Notes: generated from the sequence alone by a model not told the origin. A stretch of 64,000 nucleotides of DNA from Paenibacillus sp. J31TS4 (GCF_018403265.1 NZ_BOSI01000003.1:62001-126000), one strand, 5' to 3'. Positions 45,665-53,584 are shown, counted from the first letter of the stretch. Made by a program: numbers and translations.

Positions 45665-46550
45665 CGTAATGTCCCTCCCGCTTCCGGTCTCTCTCTATCT
45701 GACCCAAATATGCCAACAGTTCCTCGCGCAGCTCCGCATGCTGCAGCGCAAACTCAATCGTCGTCTTAATAAACCCCATCTTCTCTCCTACGTCGTAGCG
45801 AACACCCTCGAAGTCATAGGCGTAAACAGCCTCGTGCTGGTTAAGGGTGGAGATCGCGTCCGTCAGTTGGATCTCGCCGCCAGCTCCGGTTTCCTGGCTC
45901 TCAAGGATGTCGAAGATCCTCGGTGTGAGGATATAGCGTCCGAGGATGGCCAGGTTCGAGGGAGCCTCCTCTTGCTTCGGCTTCTCGACTAGGCCAAGCA
46001 CGCTGTAGAGCCGATCTTGCATTTGCTGTGCGTCCACGATGCCATACCGGGAGACGTCCTGCTCCGGTACCTGCTGTACCCCTACGATTGAAGAGCGATA
46101 GCGGTCGAACACCTCGATCATCTGCTTCAAGCACGGCTTGTCTGCCTGCACGATATCGTCACCAAGCAGGACGGCGAACGGTTCGTTACCGATGAATTTG
46201 CGTGCGCACCAGATAGCGTGGCCGAGTCCTTTCGGCTCCTTCTGCCGGATATAATGAATATCCGCCATATGCGAGGATTTGCGCACCTCGCTCAGCAGCT
46301 CCAGCTTTCCCTTGTCCATCAGATTCTGCTCCAGCTCGAACGATGTATCGAAGTGGTCCTCGATGGCCCTCTTGCTCTTGCCTGTCACAATGATGATATC
46401 TTCAATGCCGGACGCGACAGCCTCCTCCACTATGTATTGGATGGTCGGTTTGTCTACGATTGGCAGCATTTCCTTGGGCATTGCCTTGGTTGCCGGCAGG
46501 AACCGGGTGCCGAGTCCCGCTGCCGGGATGATGGCCTTGCGTACTTTCAT
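45657..46550 (-). CDS. galU: UTP-glucose-1-phosphate uridylyltransferase
   Basis: A 297-residue nucleotidyltransferase that makes UDP-glucose. The N-terminus reads [20 protein letters not shown] and [20 protein letters not shown], the GalU signature. The protein also has [18 protein letters not shown] and [18 protein letters not shown]-type sequences (here [19 protein letters not shown]). It provides substrate for ugd and possibly the epimerase. RBS AAAGGAG is good. A strong hairpin terminator sits upstream (46631-46683), so entry of transcription from the upstream gene may be controlled. Confidence 0.95.
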   Translation of the reverse strand: MKVRKAIIPAAGLGTRFLPATKAMPKEMLPIVDKPTIQYIVEEAVASGIEDIIIVTGKSKRAIEDHFDTSFELEQNLMDKGKLELLSEVRKSSHMADIHYIRQKEPKGLGHAIWCARKFIGNEPFAVLLGDDIVQADKPCLKQMIEVFDRYRSSIVGVQQVPEQDVSRYGIVDAQQMQDRLYSVLGLVEKPKQEEAPSNLAILGRYILTPRIFDILESQETGAGGEIQLTDAISTLNQHEAVYAYDFEGVRYDVGEKMGFIKTTIEFALQHAELREELLAYLGQIERDRKREGHYVV

Positions 46551-46949
46551 GATCGATTCTCCTTTTTTGTTCAGATCGTCCCGCTAAGCGGGATATGGGC
46601 TCTTTCGCGTCATCTCTCCCCACAACAAAAAATCAACCTCGGCAACAGAAACAAGCGCCTTGTCTCTCTTGCCAAGGTTGATTCCCCTGTATTTATGCAA
46701 TAAAAACGGCATTTCTACACGGGCATTGAACCCAGCCTCACATTATACCCATGACGATCCACGTCTAAGGCGGTTCTTCCGCCCACAGCATAACCGAGTG
46801 CCCGCCGTGATAGAGGTACAGCAGACTTGACCTGTCCTTCAAGACCCAACCTGGTAGGGATGTCATAGGTCTAACAAACTAGACTATTGAAAATATTACC
46901 ATACTGATAGGTAGGTTGAATAGGACTATTTGGTTCTCATGTTGCATTG
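46551..46949. other. Gap between pglF-like gene and galU
   Basis: About 400 bp with no gene. It contains the terminator hairpin at 46631-46683 and, closer to galU, a small CCCGC/GCGGG hairpin (about 46578-46590) next to the RBS. The rest shows no clear sites. Confidence 0.4.
46631..46683 (-). terminator. Strong hairpin terminator or attenuator ahead of galU
   Basis: On the minus strand the arms AATCAACCT-T-GGCAA and TTGCC-G-AGGTTGATT pair over 14 bp with one mismatch, and an inner GAGACAAG/CTTGTTTC stem extends the hairpin. TTTTTT follows. It sits inside the EPS operon between the pglF-like gene and galU, where a processive antitermination system would be needed for full expression of downstream genes. 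Confidence 0.8.
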
Positions 46950-48779
46950 TCAGCCAAGCGGAACCGGTTCAGGTGCAGATGCGGGAGCGCTCCCGCCGGC
47001 CGCCGCTAACAGGCGCTGCCGGGTCGTGGGGGCATCCCACTGCTTGTACTGTGTCAGTATCTCTTGAACTACGGTAAATTCCGACGGAAGGGCGGCCTTG
47101 CCCCGGTAGATTTTGGGATAAACCTGCTCCTCATGCACTTCGTTCTCGTTCAGCAGCTCCTCGAACAGCTTCTCGCCCGGCCTCATGCCGCTGAACGTAA
47201 TGCCGATCTCCTCGATCTCGAAGCCGGAGAGCCGGATCAGGTTGGCGGCCAGGTCGACGATCTTGACCGGCTCGCCCATGTCGAGCACGAAGATCTCGCC
47301 GCCACGCGCCAAAGCGCCGGCCTGCAGCACGAGACGCGACGCCTCGGGGATGGTCATGAAGTAGCGTTCCATCTCCGGATGGGTCACCGTCAAGGGACCG
47401 CCTCGGCGGATCTGCTCCTTGAACAGCGGGATGACACTCCCCCGGCTGCCGAGAACGTTGCCGAAGCGGACGGCGACGAACCGCGTATTGCTGGTGCGGT
47501 CGAGGTTCTGAATGAGCATCTCCGCAATTCGCTTGGACGCTCCCATGACGCTCGTCGGATTGACCGCCTTGTCCGTTGAGATCATGACGAACGTCTCGAC
47601 GCCTGTCGCATGGGCCGCTTCGGCGGCATTCCGCGTACCGAGAATGTTGTTCTTGATCGCTTCCTCGGGATTGCGCTCCATGAGCGGCACATGCTTGTGC
47701 GCAGCGGCATGGAAAACGACCCGGGGGTGATGCTTCAGCATAACCTGGATGAGCTTGTCCCGATCCTGGACATCCGCGATCTCGGTGACGATCTCCATCT
47801 CCCTGCCAAATGTCCGGAGAAGCTCCATCTCAATCGCATAGATGCTGTTCTCCCCGTGCCCGAGCAGAATGAGCTTGGCCGGAGAGAAGGAGCTAACCTG
47901 GCGGCAAATCTCGGACCCGATCGAGCCACCTGCTCCGGTCACGAGGACAGTGCTGCCGGTTATGTATTCTTCAATAGCCTGCGTATCGAGCTCGACCGGA
48001 TCGCGGCCGAGCAGATCCTCGACCTGCACATCCCTCAGCTCGTTCAGGGAGACTTTGCCCCTCACGAGGTCGTCGAGCATCGGCACGATCTGCACCTTGG
48101 CGCTGGTCTTGCTGCATGCCTGGACGATGGCGTTCAGGTCCCCCTTACGCAGTGAAGGGATAGCGACGAGGATATGGGAGATGCCGAGCCGGTTGACCGT
48201 TTCCTCGATCTGGTCCCGCCCGCCCACGACCGGCATGCCGCACACCTCCAGCTGATGCTTGCTCGCATCGTCGTCGATGAACGCCACCGGATACAGCTCG
48301 GAATCGGGCTTGTGCTTGAGCTGACGCGCGATGAGAGAGCCCGCCGAGCCGGCTCCGACGATCAGGGCCTTCTGCTTGCCGGGCAGCTCCTTCGTATACG
48401 TATCCCGGAGCAGCCGCCAGGCAAACCGAAGCCCTCCGATCAGCAGAAGATGCATCATCCAGGTGACGAACAGCGTTCTCACATAGATGTGACCGCTCAC
48501 AGCGAGCTGCGCAATAGCCGCGGCGAGGATCGAATAGGTCACCGCCTTGCTGATGGCGATCAGCTCGCCCACGCTCGCGTACCGCCACACTCGCTTGTAC
48601 AGCTTGTAGCGGTGAGCGAACACATGATGGGCGAGCAGCAGGACGGCTGCGCTGACAGCGAGGACCGGGCTAAACCCCGAGATTGACGGCACGAGGATGA
48701 ATGTGCACAGATAGATGGACATGAGGACAATGGCCGAATCCATGCTTATTAATAGAAACAATCGTTTGGAATAGCTCAC
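46950..48779 (-). CDS. PglF/CapD-like nucleotide-sugar 4,6-dehydratase/epimerase
   Basis: A 609-residue membrane-anchored SDR. Four or five N-terminal helices (first LISMDSAIVLMSIYLCTFIL) are followed by two NAD-type domains: ALIVGAGSAGSLIARQL near residue 140 and VLVTGAGGSIGSEICRQV near 280. The catalytic segment is MISTDKAVNPTSVMGASKR, with the Met that replaces Tyr in this dehydratase subgroup (as in PglF, FlaA1 and CapD). It would convert UDP-GlcNAc to a 4-keto-6-deoxy sugar for EPS. It is separated from galU by a terminator and follows the zinc-repeat gene by 50 bp. Confidence 0.9.
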   Translation of the reverse strand: MSYSKRLFLLISMDSAIVLMSIYLCTFILVPSISGFSPVLAVSAAVLLLAHHVFAHRYKLYKRVWRYASVGELIAISKAVTYSILAAAIAQLAVSGHIYVRTLFVTWMMHLLLIGGLRFAWRLLRDTYTKELPGKQKALIVGAGSAGSLIARQLKHKPDSELYPVAFIDDDASKHQLEVCGMPVVGGRDQIEETVNRLGISHILVAIPSLRKGDLNAIVQACSKTSAKVQIVPMLDDLVRGKVSLNELRDVQVEDLLGRDPVELDTQAIEEYITGSTVLVTGAGGSIGSEICRQVSSFSPAKLILLGHGENSIYAIEMELLRTFGREMEIVTEIADVQDRDKLIQVMLKHHPRVVFHAAAHKHVPLMERNPEEAIKNNILGTRNAAEAAHATGVETFVMISTDKAVNPTSVMGASKRIAEMLIQNLDRTSNTRFVAVRFGNVLGSRGSVIPLFKEQIRRGGPLTVTHPEMERYFMTIPEASRLVLQAGALARGGEIFVLDMGEPVKIVDLAANLIRLSGFEIEEIGITFSGMRPGEKLFEELLNENEVHEEQVYPKIYRGKAALPSEFTVVQEILTQYKQWDAPTTRQRLLAAAGGSAPASAPEPVPLG

Positions 48780-48829
48780 TTGCTTTCCTTCCCCCTACTG
48801 TTCGCGCAGCCCGCCCAGGACTGCCGATC

Positions 48830-49237
48830 TCATCTTACAACCTCTATCGGAACCGGATGAGCGGGAACCGTCATCCATGGCTTGAGTGCCTTCAGCTTTC
48901 TATTCTCCGCTGCGTTGCGGCGCGACCAAATCTGGTAGTGCGACGCGCACATGCCGCGAGCGCGGTGCTTCTTGTCACAGCCCTCGACCGTGCAGGTAGC
49001 GATAACCTGGCGCACTTGCTGCGGATCGCCGTACTTGCGCCAGCGCGCGTAATGCACGGTGCAGTAGCCCTTGCACTTGGCGAGCTCGCCGCAGCCCTCT
49101 TCCTTGCAAATCTTCTTGATCTGCTGCTTCAGGAACAGCGGATCGCCGTTGCGCCACCAGCGCTGATGATGCATGGAGCACAAACCTTTCGCCTTCACTT
49201 TCTTCTCACAGCCGTCGATCTTGCAGAATCCTTTCAT
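48830..49237 (-). CDS. Three-repeat Cys/His (zinc-binding) protein
   Basis: A 135-residue basic protein made of three tandem units of about 37 residues: FCKIDGCEKKVKAKGLCSMH, ICKEEGCGELAKCKGYCTVH and TCTVEGCDKKHRARGMCASH. Each has C-x4-C-x9-C-x2-H followed by an (R/I)W and, in the first two, a GDP motif. Each unit would hold one zinc. The C-terminal 25 residues are unstructured and Pro-rich. Similar Cys/His units occur in phage and other small DNA- or RNA-binding proteins; function unknown. It lies in the EPS leader operon, after the EAR-like elements and a 45-aa gene (16-nt gap), upstream of the dehydratase. A regulatory role in the operon is inference. Confidence 0.8.
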   Translation of the reverse strand: MKGFCKIDGCEKKVKAKGLCSMHHQRWWRNGDPLFLKQQIKKICKEEGCGELAKCKGYCTVHYARWRKYGDPQQVRQVIATCTVEGCDKKHRARGMCASHYQIWSRRNAAENRKLKALKPWMTVPAHPVPIEVVR

Positions 49238-49253
49238 CTTCTCACCCTCAATG

Positions 49254-49391
49254 TCATCTGGATTTGTTAAACAGGCGCTTGATCGGTTTGCCTCTACGCT
49301 TCATGTACCAGTGGCGGTCCTCGGCGTAGTAGAGCTGAATCCCAGCCAGCTCGAGCGGCGTCCATATCCTTTTCATCGGAATTAAGGGCAT
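49254..49391 (-). CDS. Small basic protein, 45 aa, in EPS leader operon
   Basis: The frame reads MPLIPMKRIWTPLELAGIQL, then YYAEDRHWYMKRRGKPIKRL, FNKSR, stop, with GAGGAGG about 7 nt before the ATG. It is Arg/Lys/Trp/Tyr-rich. It ends 16 nt before the zinc-repeat gene and starts right after the terminator of EAR copy B, so it is expressed only if that terminator is passed. Family unknown; the strong RBS and placement make it a credible gene. Confidence 0.6.
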   Translation of the reverse strand: MPLIPMKRIWTPLELAGIQLYYAEDRHWYMKRRGKPIKRLFNKSR

Positions 49392-49440
49392 CCTGGTTCC
49401 TCCTCACTTCGACATGTGCGATGGCGAGTCCCATAAAAAA

Positions 49441-49474
49441 ACCACCTCCTCCCGCGTATGCGAAAAAAGATGGT
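49441..49474 (-). terminator. Terminator overlapping EAR copy B
   Basis: A 15-bp stem (with several G-T pairs) between 49441-49455 and 49460-49474, loop GTAT, followed on the minus strand by T6. Its 5' arm on the minus strand is the 3' end of the EAR core (GACCATC), so the terminator and the EAR fold may exclude each other. Confidence 0.65.
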
Positions 49475-49537
49475 CGGTTGCACTACTAGCTCCATCTACC
49501 CCAAGTGCCCAGATACAGAGTAGACTTCAACGCTCCC
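49469..49537 (-). ncRNA. EAR-like (EPS-associated RNA) element, copy B
   Basis: A 69-bp core on the minus strand opening GGGAGCGTTGAAGTCTACTC and ending GTGCAACCGACCATC. It is identical at 67 of 69 positions to the copy at 50271. From memory this resembles the EAR RNA (Rfam epsC motif) of Bacillales eps operons, which promotes read-through of distant terminators. The position at the head of an EPS locus supports that. An alignment to the Rfam model was not possible here. Confidence 0.65.
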
Positions 49538-49581
49538 ATATTTTAAATTGTATAAGTTATCCATCGGAAAATTCTTCCTTT

Positions 49582-49587
49582 ATTATA
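49582..49587 (-). promoter_or_regulatory. Possible -10 box upstream of EAR copy B
   Basis: A perfect TATAAT on the minus strand in an AT-rich spacer, about 45 bp before the EAR core. No good -35 at 16-18 bp was found. Confidence 0.35.
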
Positions 49588-49870
49588 TAGGAAGAAAGGC
49601 ATGATTTTTTGTCGAAATTTGGGACCTACGCAACTTTTTTTTACAAAAACGTGCTACACGTCCCGATTCTTCTGGAATATGGTGTAAACAAATCCAGAAA
49701 AGTGGCGATCTGGCGCGGATTGTCCCGTATTCTCGGCCAAAAGCTTTTTGTCCGTAAATCAAAAAAATCCTCTCTCCGACCCACCCAAATTCGTCCACTG
49801 CCCTCGAAGTTATATAGAACTATGACGAAAGACCCCAAATATCTTTCGACAAAGAGCGCCAAATACGCAA

Positions 49871-49900
49871 AAACCCCAGCAGGACCGCCCGCCGAGGTTT
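49871..49900 (-). terminator. Terminator of the 71-aa gene
   Basis: On the minus strand AAACCTCGGC pairs with GCTGGGGTTT (10 bp, with two G-T pairs) around a GC-rich loop, followed by TTTTT. It ends the short transcript about 70 bp after the stop codon. Confidence 0.65.
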
Positions 49901-49965
49901 CATTGTCGAAGGAAGGGACACATGCGTCCGCTTCGCGTTATTCGATTAACCGGATGCCCGGGAGA

Positions 49966-50181
49966 CTAGGACGTAATGCCCTTGGCGACCTGCTGCTGCT
50001 CCACCCGGAATTGGTAGAATTCCCGTGGATATGCCTGGCTGTTGATTCGGACCGTCTTGGGCGTTACCCACTCCACGTGACCGCCCGTATCGATCAGGTG
50101 CTCATTATTCCAGATTGAAACAGGATGCTTCAGCACGATCGCCAACACAAACTCGGAGTCATTCTCAATGTACCGACTCAT
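49966..50181 (-). CDS. Small protein, 71 aa, between two EAR-like elements
   Basis: The protein starts MSRYIENDSEFVLAIVLKHP and continues VSIWNNEHLIDTGGHVEWVT with alternating hydrophobic residues (beta-strand-like), ending QQQVAKGITS. The ATG at 50181 has GGAAGGTGA about 7 nt upstream; a TTG 6 nt earlier is less likely. I do not recognise it. It is preceded by EAR copy A and followed by its own terminator, so it is a separate small unit upstream of the main EPS operon. A regulator or an IS-like insertion between the EAR copies are both possible. Confidence 0.6.
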   Translation of the reverse strand: MSRYIENDSEFVLAIVLKHPVSIWNNEHLIDTGGHVEWVTPKTVRINSQAYPREFYQFRVEQQQVAKGITS

Positions 50182-50248
50182 TCTCAATCACCTTCCGGAC
50201 TATAGTGTAGACCCGCTACCTGATCAGACAAGGTTAAATAAACAGAAA

Positions 50249-50276
50249 ACCACCTTTCAAGGTTCTGAAAGATGGT
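50249..50276 (-). terminator. Terminator overlapping EAR copy A
   Basis: An 11-bp stem, ACCATCTTTCA with TGAAAGGTGGT on the minus strand, loop of 6 nt, followed by TTTT. The first arm again overlaps the 3' end of the EAR core. Confidence 0.7.
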
Positions 50277-50339
50277 CGGTTGCACTAGTAGCTCCATCTA
50301 CCCCAAGTGCCCATATACAGAGTAGACTTCAACGCTCCC
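50271..50339 (-). ncRNA. EAR-like (EPS-associated RNA) element, copy A
   Basis: The same 69-bp core as copy B, differing at two positions. It lies 80-150 bp downstream of the likely leader promoter and is followed by a terminator, then the 71-aa gene. Identity as EAR is from memory of the conserved sequence and from genomic context. Confidence 0.65.
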
Positions 50340-50422
50340 CTATTAAGTTAAACCCGGGCCGCCCTACATGGGTGGGGCCGGTTTCTTGCGCTGCTTCAGG
50401 TTTGCTCTTTCAATATATTCCC

Positions 50423-50428
50423 ATTATA
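50423..50428 (-). promoter_or_regulatory. Probable -10 box of the EPS leader transcript
   Basis: A perfect TATAAT on the minus strand, about 85 bp before the EAR copy A core. The upstream -35 match (TGGTCA, spacer 16) is weak, so an activator may be needed. Confidence 0.45.
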
Positions 50429-50616
50429 TTATGTTTTTCTCGTTTGACCACCCAAAAAAAGTTTCCTGAATGGACCCTCCCGAAAGAAGAATTTTATCAA
50501 TGTCCTTAGACCCTCTCTATTTTGGCGATTTTATCTTAAATTTGAAGGAAAAGCGGGACTTAGGATATACTCCTGCCCCTTCTCCCCTCCAACCTCCCTC
50601 GCTGAGTCCTGAAAAA

Positions 50617-51450
50617 TTAGTATTCTAGGGTCAGCACCGGCGTGCCCACGGTGACCCGCCACAACCCCTCCGTCGTCCGATGAACCGCCGCCTGGAAGCC
50701 GATCGGGCGGCCGCCGCTGAGCACCGACGCCTCGAATTGCGGAGCCCGGTAAGAGCGGCTCTCCGTCGCCGCGTCCGTGTAGCGCTCCACCGGCTTGGCG
50801 CCGAGCCCGTCCTCGAGCTGCCGCCAAAAAGCGCCCAGGCCCAGGCTGTCGTCGTTCCGCGCGGCGGCGATGTCTGGTGTCAGGGCGGCGTTCAGCTCGC
50901 CCTGCACCTGCACGCTCCAGGCCGGGCGGATGCCCGCCGCCCGCAGCGCGCTCTCTGCGGCGGCCTGCCAGGCGCGGGCCGGGCGCAGCGCCGCCTGCTC
51001 GGCTGCCTCGTACTGAACGGTCACGAAGACCGACCGTTCGTTCATAGGCAGCAGCCGCAGGGTGACGGTGCCGCCGTCCGCTTCGGCCGCCGCAGTGTAG
51101 GCGGCCCCGCCGTCCGCGCGGCGGCTGAGCTCGCCCGCCGCGAGCCCGAGGCCGGCGGCGAGCCGGTCGCCGAGCGCCGGCAGCTCCGCCGGTACGGCAG
51201 CCAGCTCGGCGGCGTGGCGGACGACGAGCCGCGCGGGAGCGTCGTCCCGCAGCACCGTGCGGGACAGCGCCCACACGGCGGCGAGGTCACGGTCCGCCTC
51301 AGCCGCCGCCGGAGCGGACGGCAGCGCACCCTGCAGCGCGAAGACGAGTGCGGCTGCGGCGGCGAAGACGGCGAGGCCGAGCCGGCGAAGGCCGGCGGGC
51401 TTGGCCGGAATGGTGGGAGCGGCGGCGGGGAGGCGGACGGCTTGGCTCAT
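50617..51450 (-). CDS. ywmB: YwmB-family protein
   Basis: A 277-residue exported protein of the YwmB family (sometimes labelled TATA-box-binding-like because of its fold). A membrane or signal segment (LGLAVFAAAAALVFALQGAL) is followed by a two-lobed alpha/beta domain: AVWALSRTVLRDDAPARLVV, VTVQYEAAEQAALRPARAWQ and a C-terminal RVTVGTPVLTLEY. In Bacillus ywmB lies next to murA and spoIID; here it stands alone upstream of the EPS leader. Length and ending match the family. The ATG at 51450 has GAGAG-type RBS (ATGGGAGAGAACCC is on the other side; the gene's own RBS is GGGTTCTCTCCC on the opposite strand, so the RBS is actually AAAGGGG). Confidence 0.75.
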   Translation of the reverse strand: MSQAVRLPAAAPTIPAKPAGLRRLGLAVFAAAAALVFALQGALPSAPAAAEADRDLAAVWALSRTVLRDDAPARLVVRHAAELAAVPAELPALGDRLAAGLGLAAGELSRRADGGAAYTAAAEADGGTVTLRLLPMNERSVFVTVQYEAAEQAALRPARAWQAAAESALRAAGIRPAWSVQVQGELNAALTPDIAAARNDDSLGLGAFWRQLEDGLGAKPVERYTDAATESRSYRAPQFEASVLSGGRPIGFQAAVHRTTEGLWRVTVGTPVLTLEY

Positions 51451-51557
51451 GGGAGAGAACCCCTTTCTTCATCCGAATCTAGCAATCTAGTAACAGGATA
51501 GCCGGAAGGGAGAAAGAATATACATGGAGAAGGCCAAGCTGCAAAAGGAGGGGAGTT

Positions 51558-51632
51558 ATGATCGTCACCACCACTAGGGATATTGCCGACGCGTTAATTC
51601 GATTAGGGATTTTCTGCCCACTTGTCCTTTAG
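51558..51632 (+). CDS. Very short frame with strong RBS, probable gene remnant
   Basis: AAAAGGAGGGG lies 3-4 nt before an ATG at 51558 that opens MIVTTTRDIADALIRLGIFC, then PLVL and stop. The strong RBS suggests the start of a real gene that has lost its remainder, or a 24-residue peptide. No family is assigned. Confidence 0.3.
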   Translation: MIVTTTRDIADALIRLGIFCPLVL

Positions 51633-51645
51633 AATGGTAGACCGA

Positions 51646-52116
51646 TCATTCCAATACGATCCTTTCCTTGTCCAGATAAGCTCGTAGGATGGGAATATGC
51701 GTTTCTGCTAGATGAATCTTATCCAGCTCTTCCTTTGAAAGGAACCTAAGCTCTCTCGATTCTTCACTGCAAACTAGCTCGTTATCCTCTTCTACCTCCA
51801 CCTCATAAGCGAGCGTAATAATCCGCTTCACATTCCCATCCGGAAATGCAATGATTCTGGAAGGGTCGGAAAAGGTACCAAACAGGTTAACGTCCCGTAC
51901 GTTTAGGCCCGTTTCCTCTTTTACTTCGCGTTTGAGCCCTTCCACTAGATCTTCATCCATTTGGATGGCCCCTCCAATAAATGCCCATCTCTCGCTGTCC
52001 ATTCGTCTTTCTAATAAGAGGCAGTCGTTACTTTTGATGAATGCCACCACCCCTATACTCATTGGTTGGTTAGGGGTCGGAGCTTCGGGGCTTCTATAAT
52101 AAAATTTGGCTTCCAC
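51646..52116 (-). CDS. Nudix hydrolase
   Basis: A 156-residue protein with a complete Nudix box: GAIQMDEDLVEGLKREVKEE followed by TGL (G-x5-E-x7-REVKEETG). It would cleave a nucleoside diphosphate linked to another group. A longer frame to 52167 exists, but a GTG at 52114-52116 has GGGAGAG 8 nt upstream and better matches the domain start; this choice is uncertain. The C-terminal half has FLSKEELDKIHLAETHIPIL, typical of Nudix helix endings. Single gene, convergent with the small frame at 51558. Confidence 0.87.
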   Translation of the reverse strand: MEAKFYYRSPEAPTPNQPMSIGVVAFIKSNDCLLLERRMDSERWAFIGGAIQMDEDLVEGLKREVKEETGLNVRDVNLFGTFSDPSRIIAFPDGNVKRIITLAYEVEVEEDNELVCSEESRELRFLSKEELDKIHLAETHIPILRAYLDKERIVLE

Positions 52117-52167
52117 AAACAACACTCTCCCAGGTCGTAATGGATCTCTATTTCGATGGCGAATCAC

Positions 52168-52456
52168 CGGATCCCTGTCAGGGCTCTCGCGGGCCTTTTT
52201 TTGTTGTCTTTTGATAAACTATCTTGTCCAGGTCAATTGACAAATTAAGGTAAATGACACAAGATCGAAGCGATCCGCAAGCGAATTGAACAGTCTCTGC
52301 GCGACGAAGGCTTCGGGAAGCTGGAACCCCTGGGGTAAGCTCTGCCAGAAACCGCCTGGCAGCGGCTCTCCCTTTTACCGGCAAAGCTCCGGCATCCGAT
52401 AAAATAGAAAAATCTCTCATTCGCATCGCGAGCCTTCCTGATGAAAGGAACTTCCC
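52168..52456. other. Gene-poor gap with a possible gene fragment
   Basis: On the plus strand 52261-52338 encodes KIEAIRKRIEQSLRDEGFGK LEPLG and stop, which looks like the C-terminus of a real protein, but upstream in-frame stops close it after a few codons. This may be a leftover of a deleted gene. Nothing else is recognised. Confidence 0.3.
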
Positions 52457-53500
52457 ATGGACGCTACCAAAGCCAAAACCTATGAAGCCATCTTCGACAA
52501 GACGATGGCCTCCCCGCTTCTGCACGAAGGCGCCGTTCTCCTCGAGACAGCTGACGGCTCCTTCTCCTGGAGCCGGGGCTATGCCGGCAAAGAGGTGGAT
52601 TCCCCGCTGCTCATGGCCAGCATCACCAAGCTGTTCACGACGAGCTGCCTCCTCACGCTGCGAGAGCGGGGCAAGCTGTCGCTGGACGACCCGCTGTCCG
52701 CTTATTTCGCCCCGTCCCTGCTGGAAGGACTGCACCGGTACAAGGGACAGGACTACTCCTCCGCCCTTACCCTGTCGGACCTGCTGTTCCAGGTGAGCGG
52801 CCTGCCCGACAAGTACGAGGAAAAGAAGGATTCGCTTAAACGCGCCGTCATCCGGGAGGACTTCGCTTATACGTTCGACGAGCTCCTTCAATGGACCAAA
52901 GCCCTCCCCCCTCACTTCGCTCCGCGCACCAAAGGCAAAGCCTATTACAACAACATCAACTTCGATCTGCTGGGAGAAGTCATCGAAAAGGTGACGGACC
53001 TGCCGCTGGCGGAAGCCTACGAGCAGCTGATCTTCGCCCCGTTGGGTCTCGAACAGACCTATCTGCCGCATACGGGGGACGAGGCGATTCCTTCCCTCTA
53101 CTGCCGCGGCCAGGTGCTGAAACGGCCGCAGTTCATCCGCAGCTGCCGGGCAAGCGGCGGCGCCGTCTCGACCGCCCGGGAGATGATGGTTTTCCTCAAA
53201 GGGTTCTGGAGCGGCCGGCTGTTCGACCGGGACATTCTCGGCAAGCTCATGACTTACAACCGGCTGCAGCTGAGAATGGGGCCGCTCCACTACGGGGGCG
53301 GGTTCATGCGGGTCGCCCTCGGCGGCCTCCTCATGCCCTTCGCCGAGAAGGGAGACCTCCTGGGCCACTCCGGCTCGACGGGCTCCTTTGCCTTTTATTA
53401 TCCGCAGCGGGAGCTGTATCTGGTCGGTGATCTGAATCAGATGGCGAACCCCGCCCTTCCCATTCGCTTGTCCATGCGGCTCGCGCTGGCTTCGCAGTAA
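52457..53500 (+). CDS. Serine hydrolase (class C beta-lactamase/DD-peptidase family)
   Basis: A 347-residue penicillin-recognising-type hydrolase. The active Ser-x-x-Lys is in LLMASITKLFTTSCLL near residue 55, the Tyr-x-Asn is YYNNINFDLLGEVIEK near 160, and the third motif is LLGHSGSTGSFAFYYP near 310. No signal peptide is visible, so it may act inside the cell (esterase or peptidase); some family members are EstB-like. ATG with GAAAGGAA about 7 nt upstream. It is followed by the VOC gene at 85 bp. A long antisense frame here is a shadow. Confidence 0.88.
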   Translation: MDATKAKTYEAIFDKTMASPLLHEGAVLLETADGSFSWSRGYAGKEVDSPLLMASITKLFTTSCLLTLRERGKLSLDDPLSAYFAPSLLEGLHRYKGQDYSSALTLSDLLFQVSGLPDKYEEKKDSLKRAVIREDFAYTFDELLQWTKALPPHFAPRTKGKAYYNNINFDLLGEVIEKVTDLPLAEAYEQLIFAPLGLEQTYLPHTGDEAIPSLYCRGQVLKRPQFIRSCRASGGAVSTAREMMVFLKGFWSGRLFDRDILGKLMTYNRLQLRMGPLHYGGGFMRVALGGLLMPFAEKGDLLGHSGSTGSFAFYYPQRELYLVGDLNQMANPALPIRLSMRLALASQ

Positions 53501-53584
53501 AGTTCGCCCAGTATATGGAAGGAAACCCCACCAACGCTGCCGAATCCTTCCTCGAATCGAATCTCGATCGAGGGAGGAATTTCC

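Larger units (their letters stand above)
49392..49965. other. Leader region holding EAR copy B, its terminator and an AT-rich spacer
   Basis: It contains the conserved EAR core (49469-49537) and its overlapping terminator (49441-49474), an AT-rich stretch with a TATAAT on the minus strand (plus 49582-49587), and a terminator for the 71-aa gene at 49871-49900. Short open frames in the AT-rich part have no RBS and are disregarded. Confidence 0.5.
50182..50616. other. Leader region with EAR copy A; rest gene-free
   Basis: It holds the EAR core (50271-50339), its terminator (50249-50276), a GC-rich hairpin-prone segment (50350-50400) on its 5' side, and a TATAAT on the minus strand (plus 50423-50428) that is the best candidate for the start of the EPS leader. 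50440-50616 shows only spacer to the YwmB gene. Confidence 0.5.

Noticed and set aside
49583-49862. Short overlapping frames in the AT-rich spacer between the 71-aa gene and EAR copy B
   Set aside because: No RBS, cross the promoter-like region, and show no family-like pattern.
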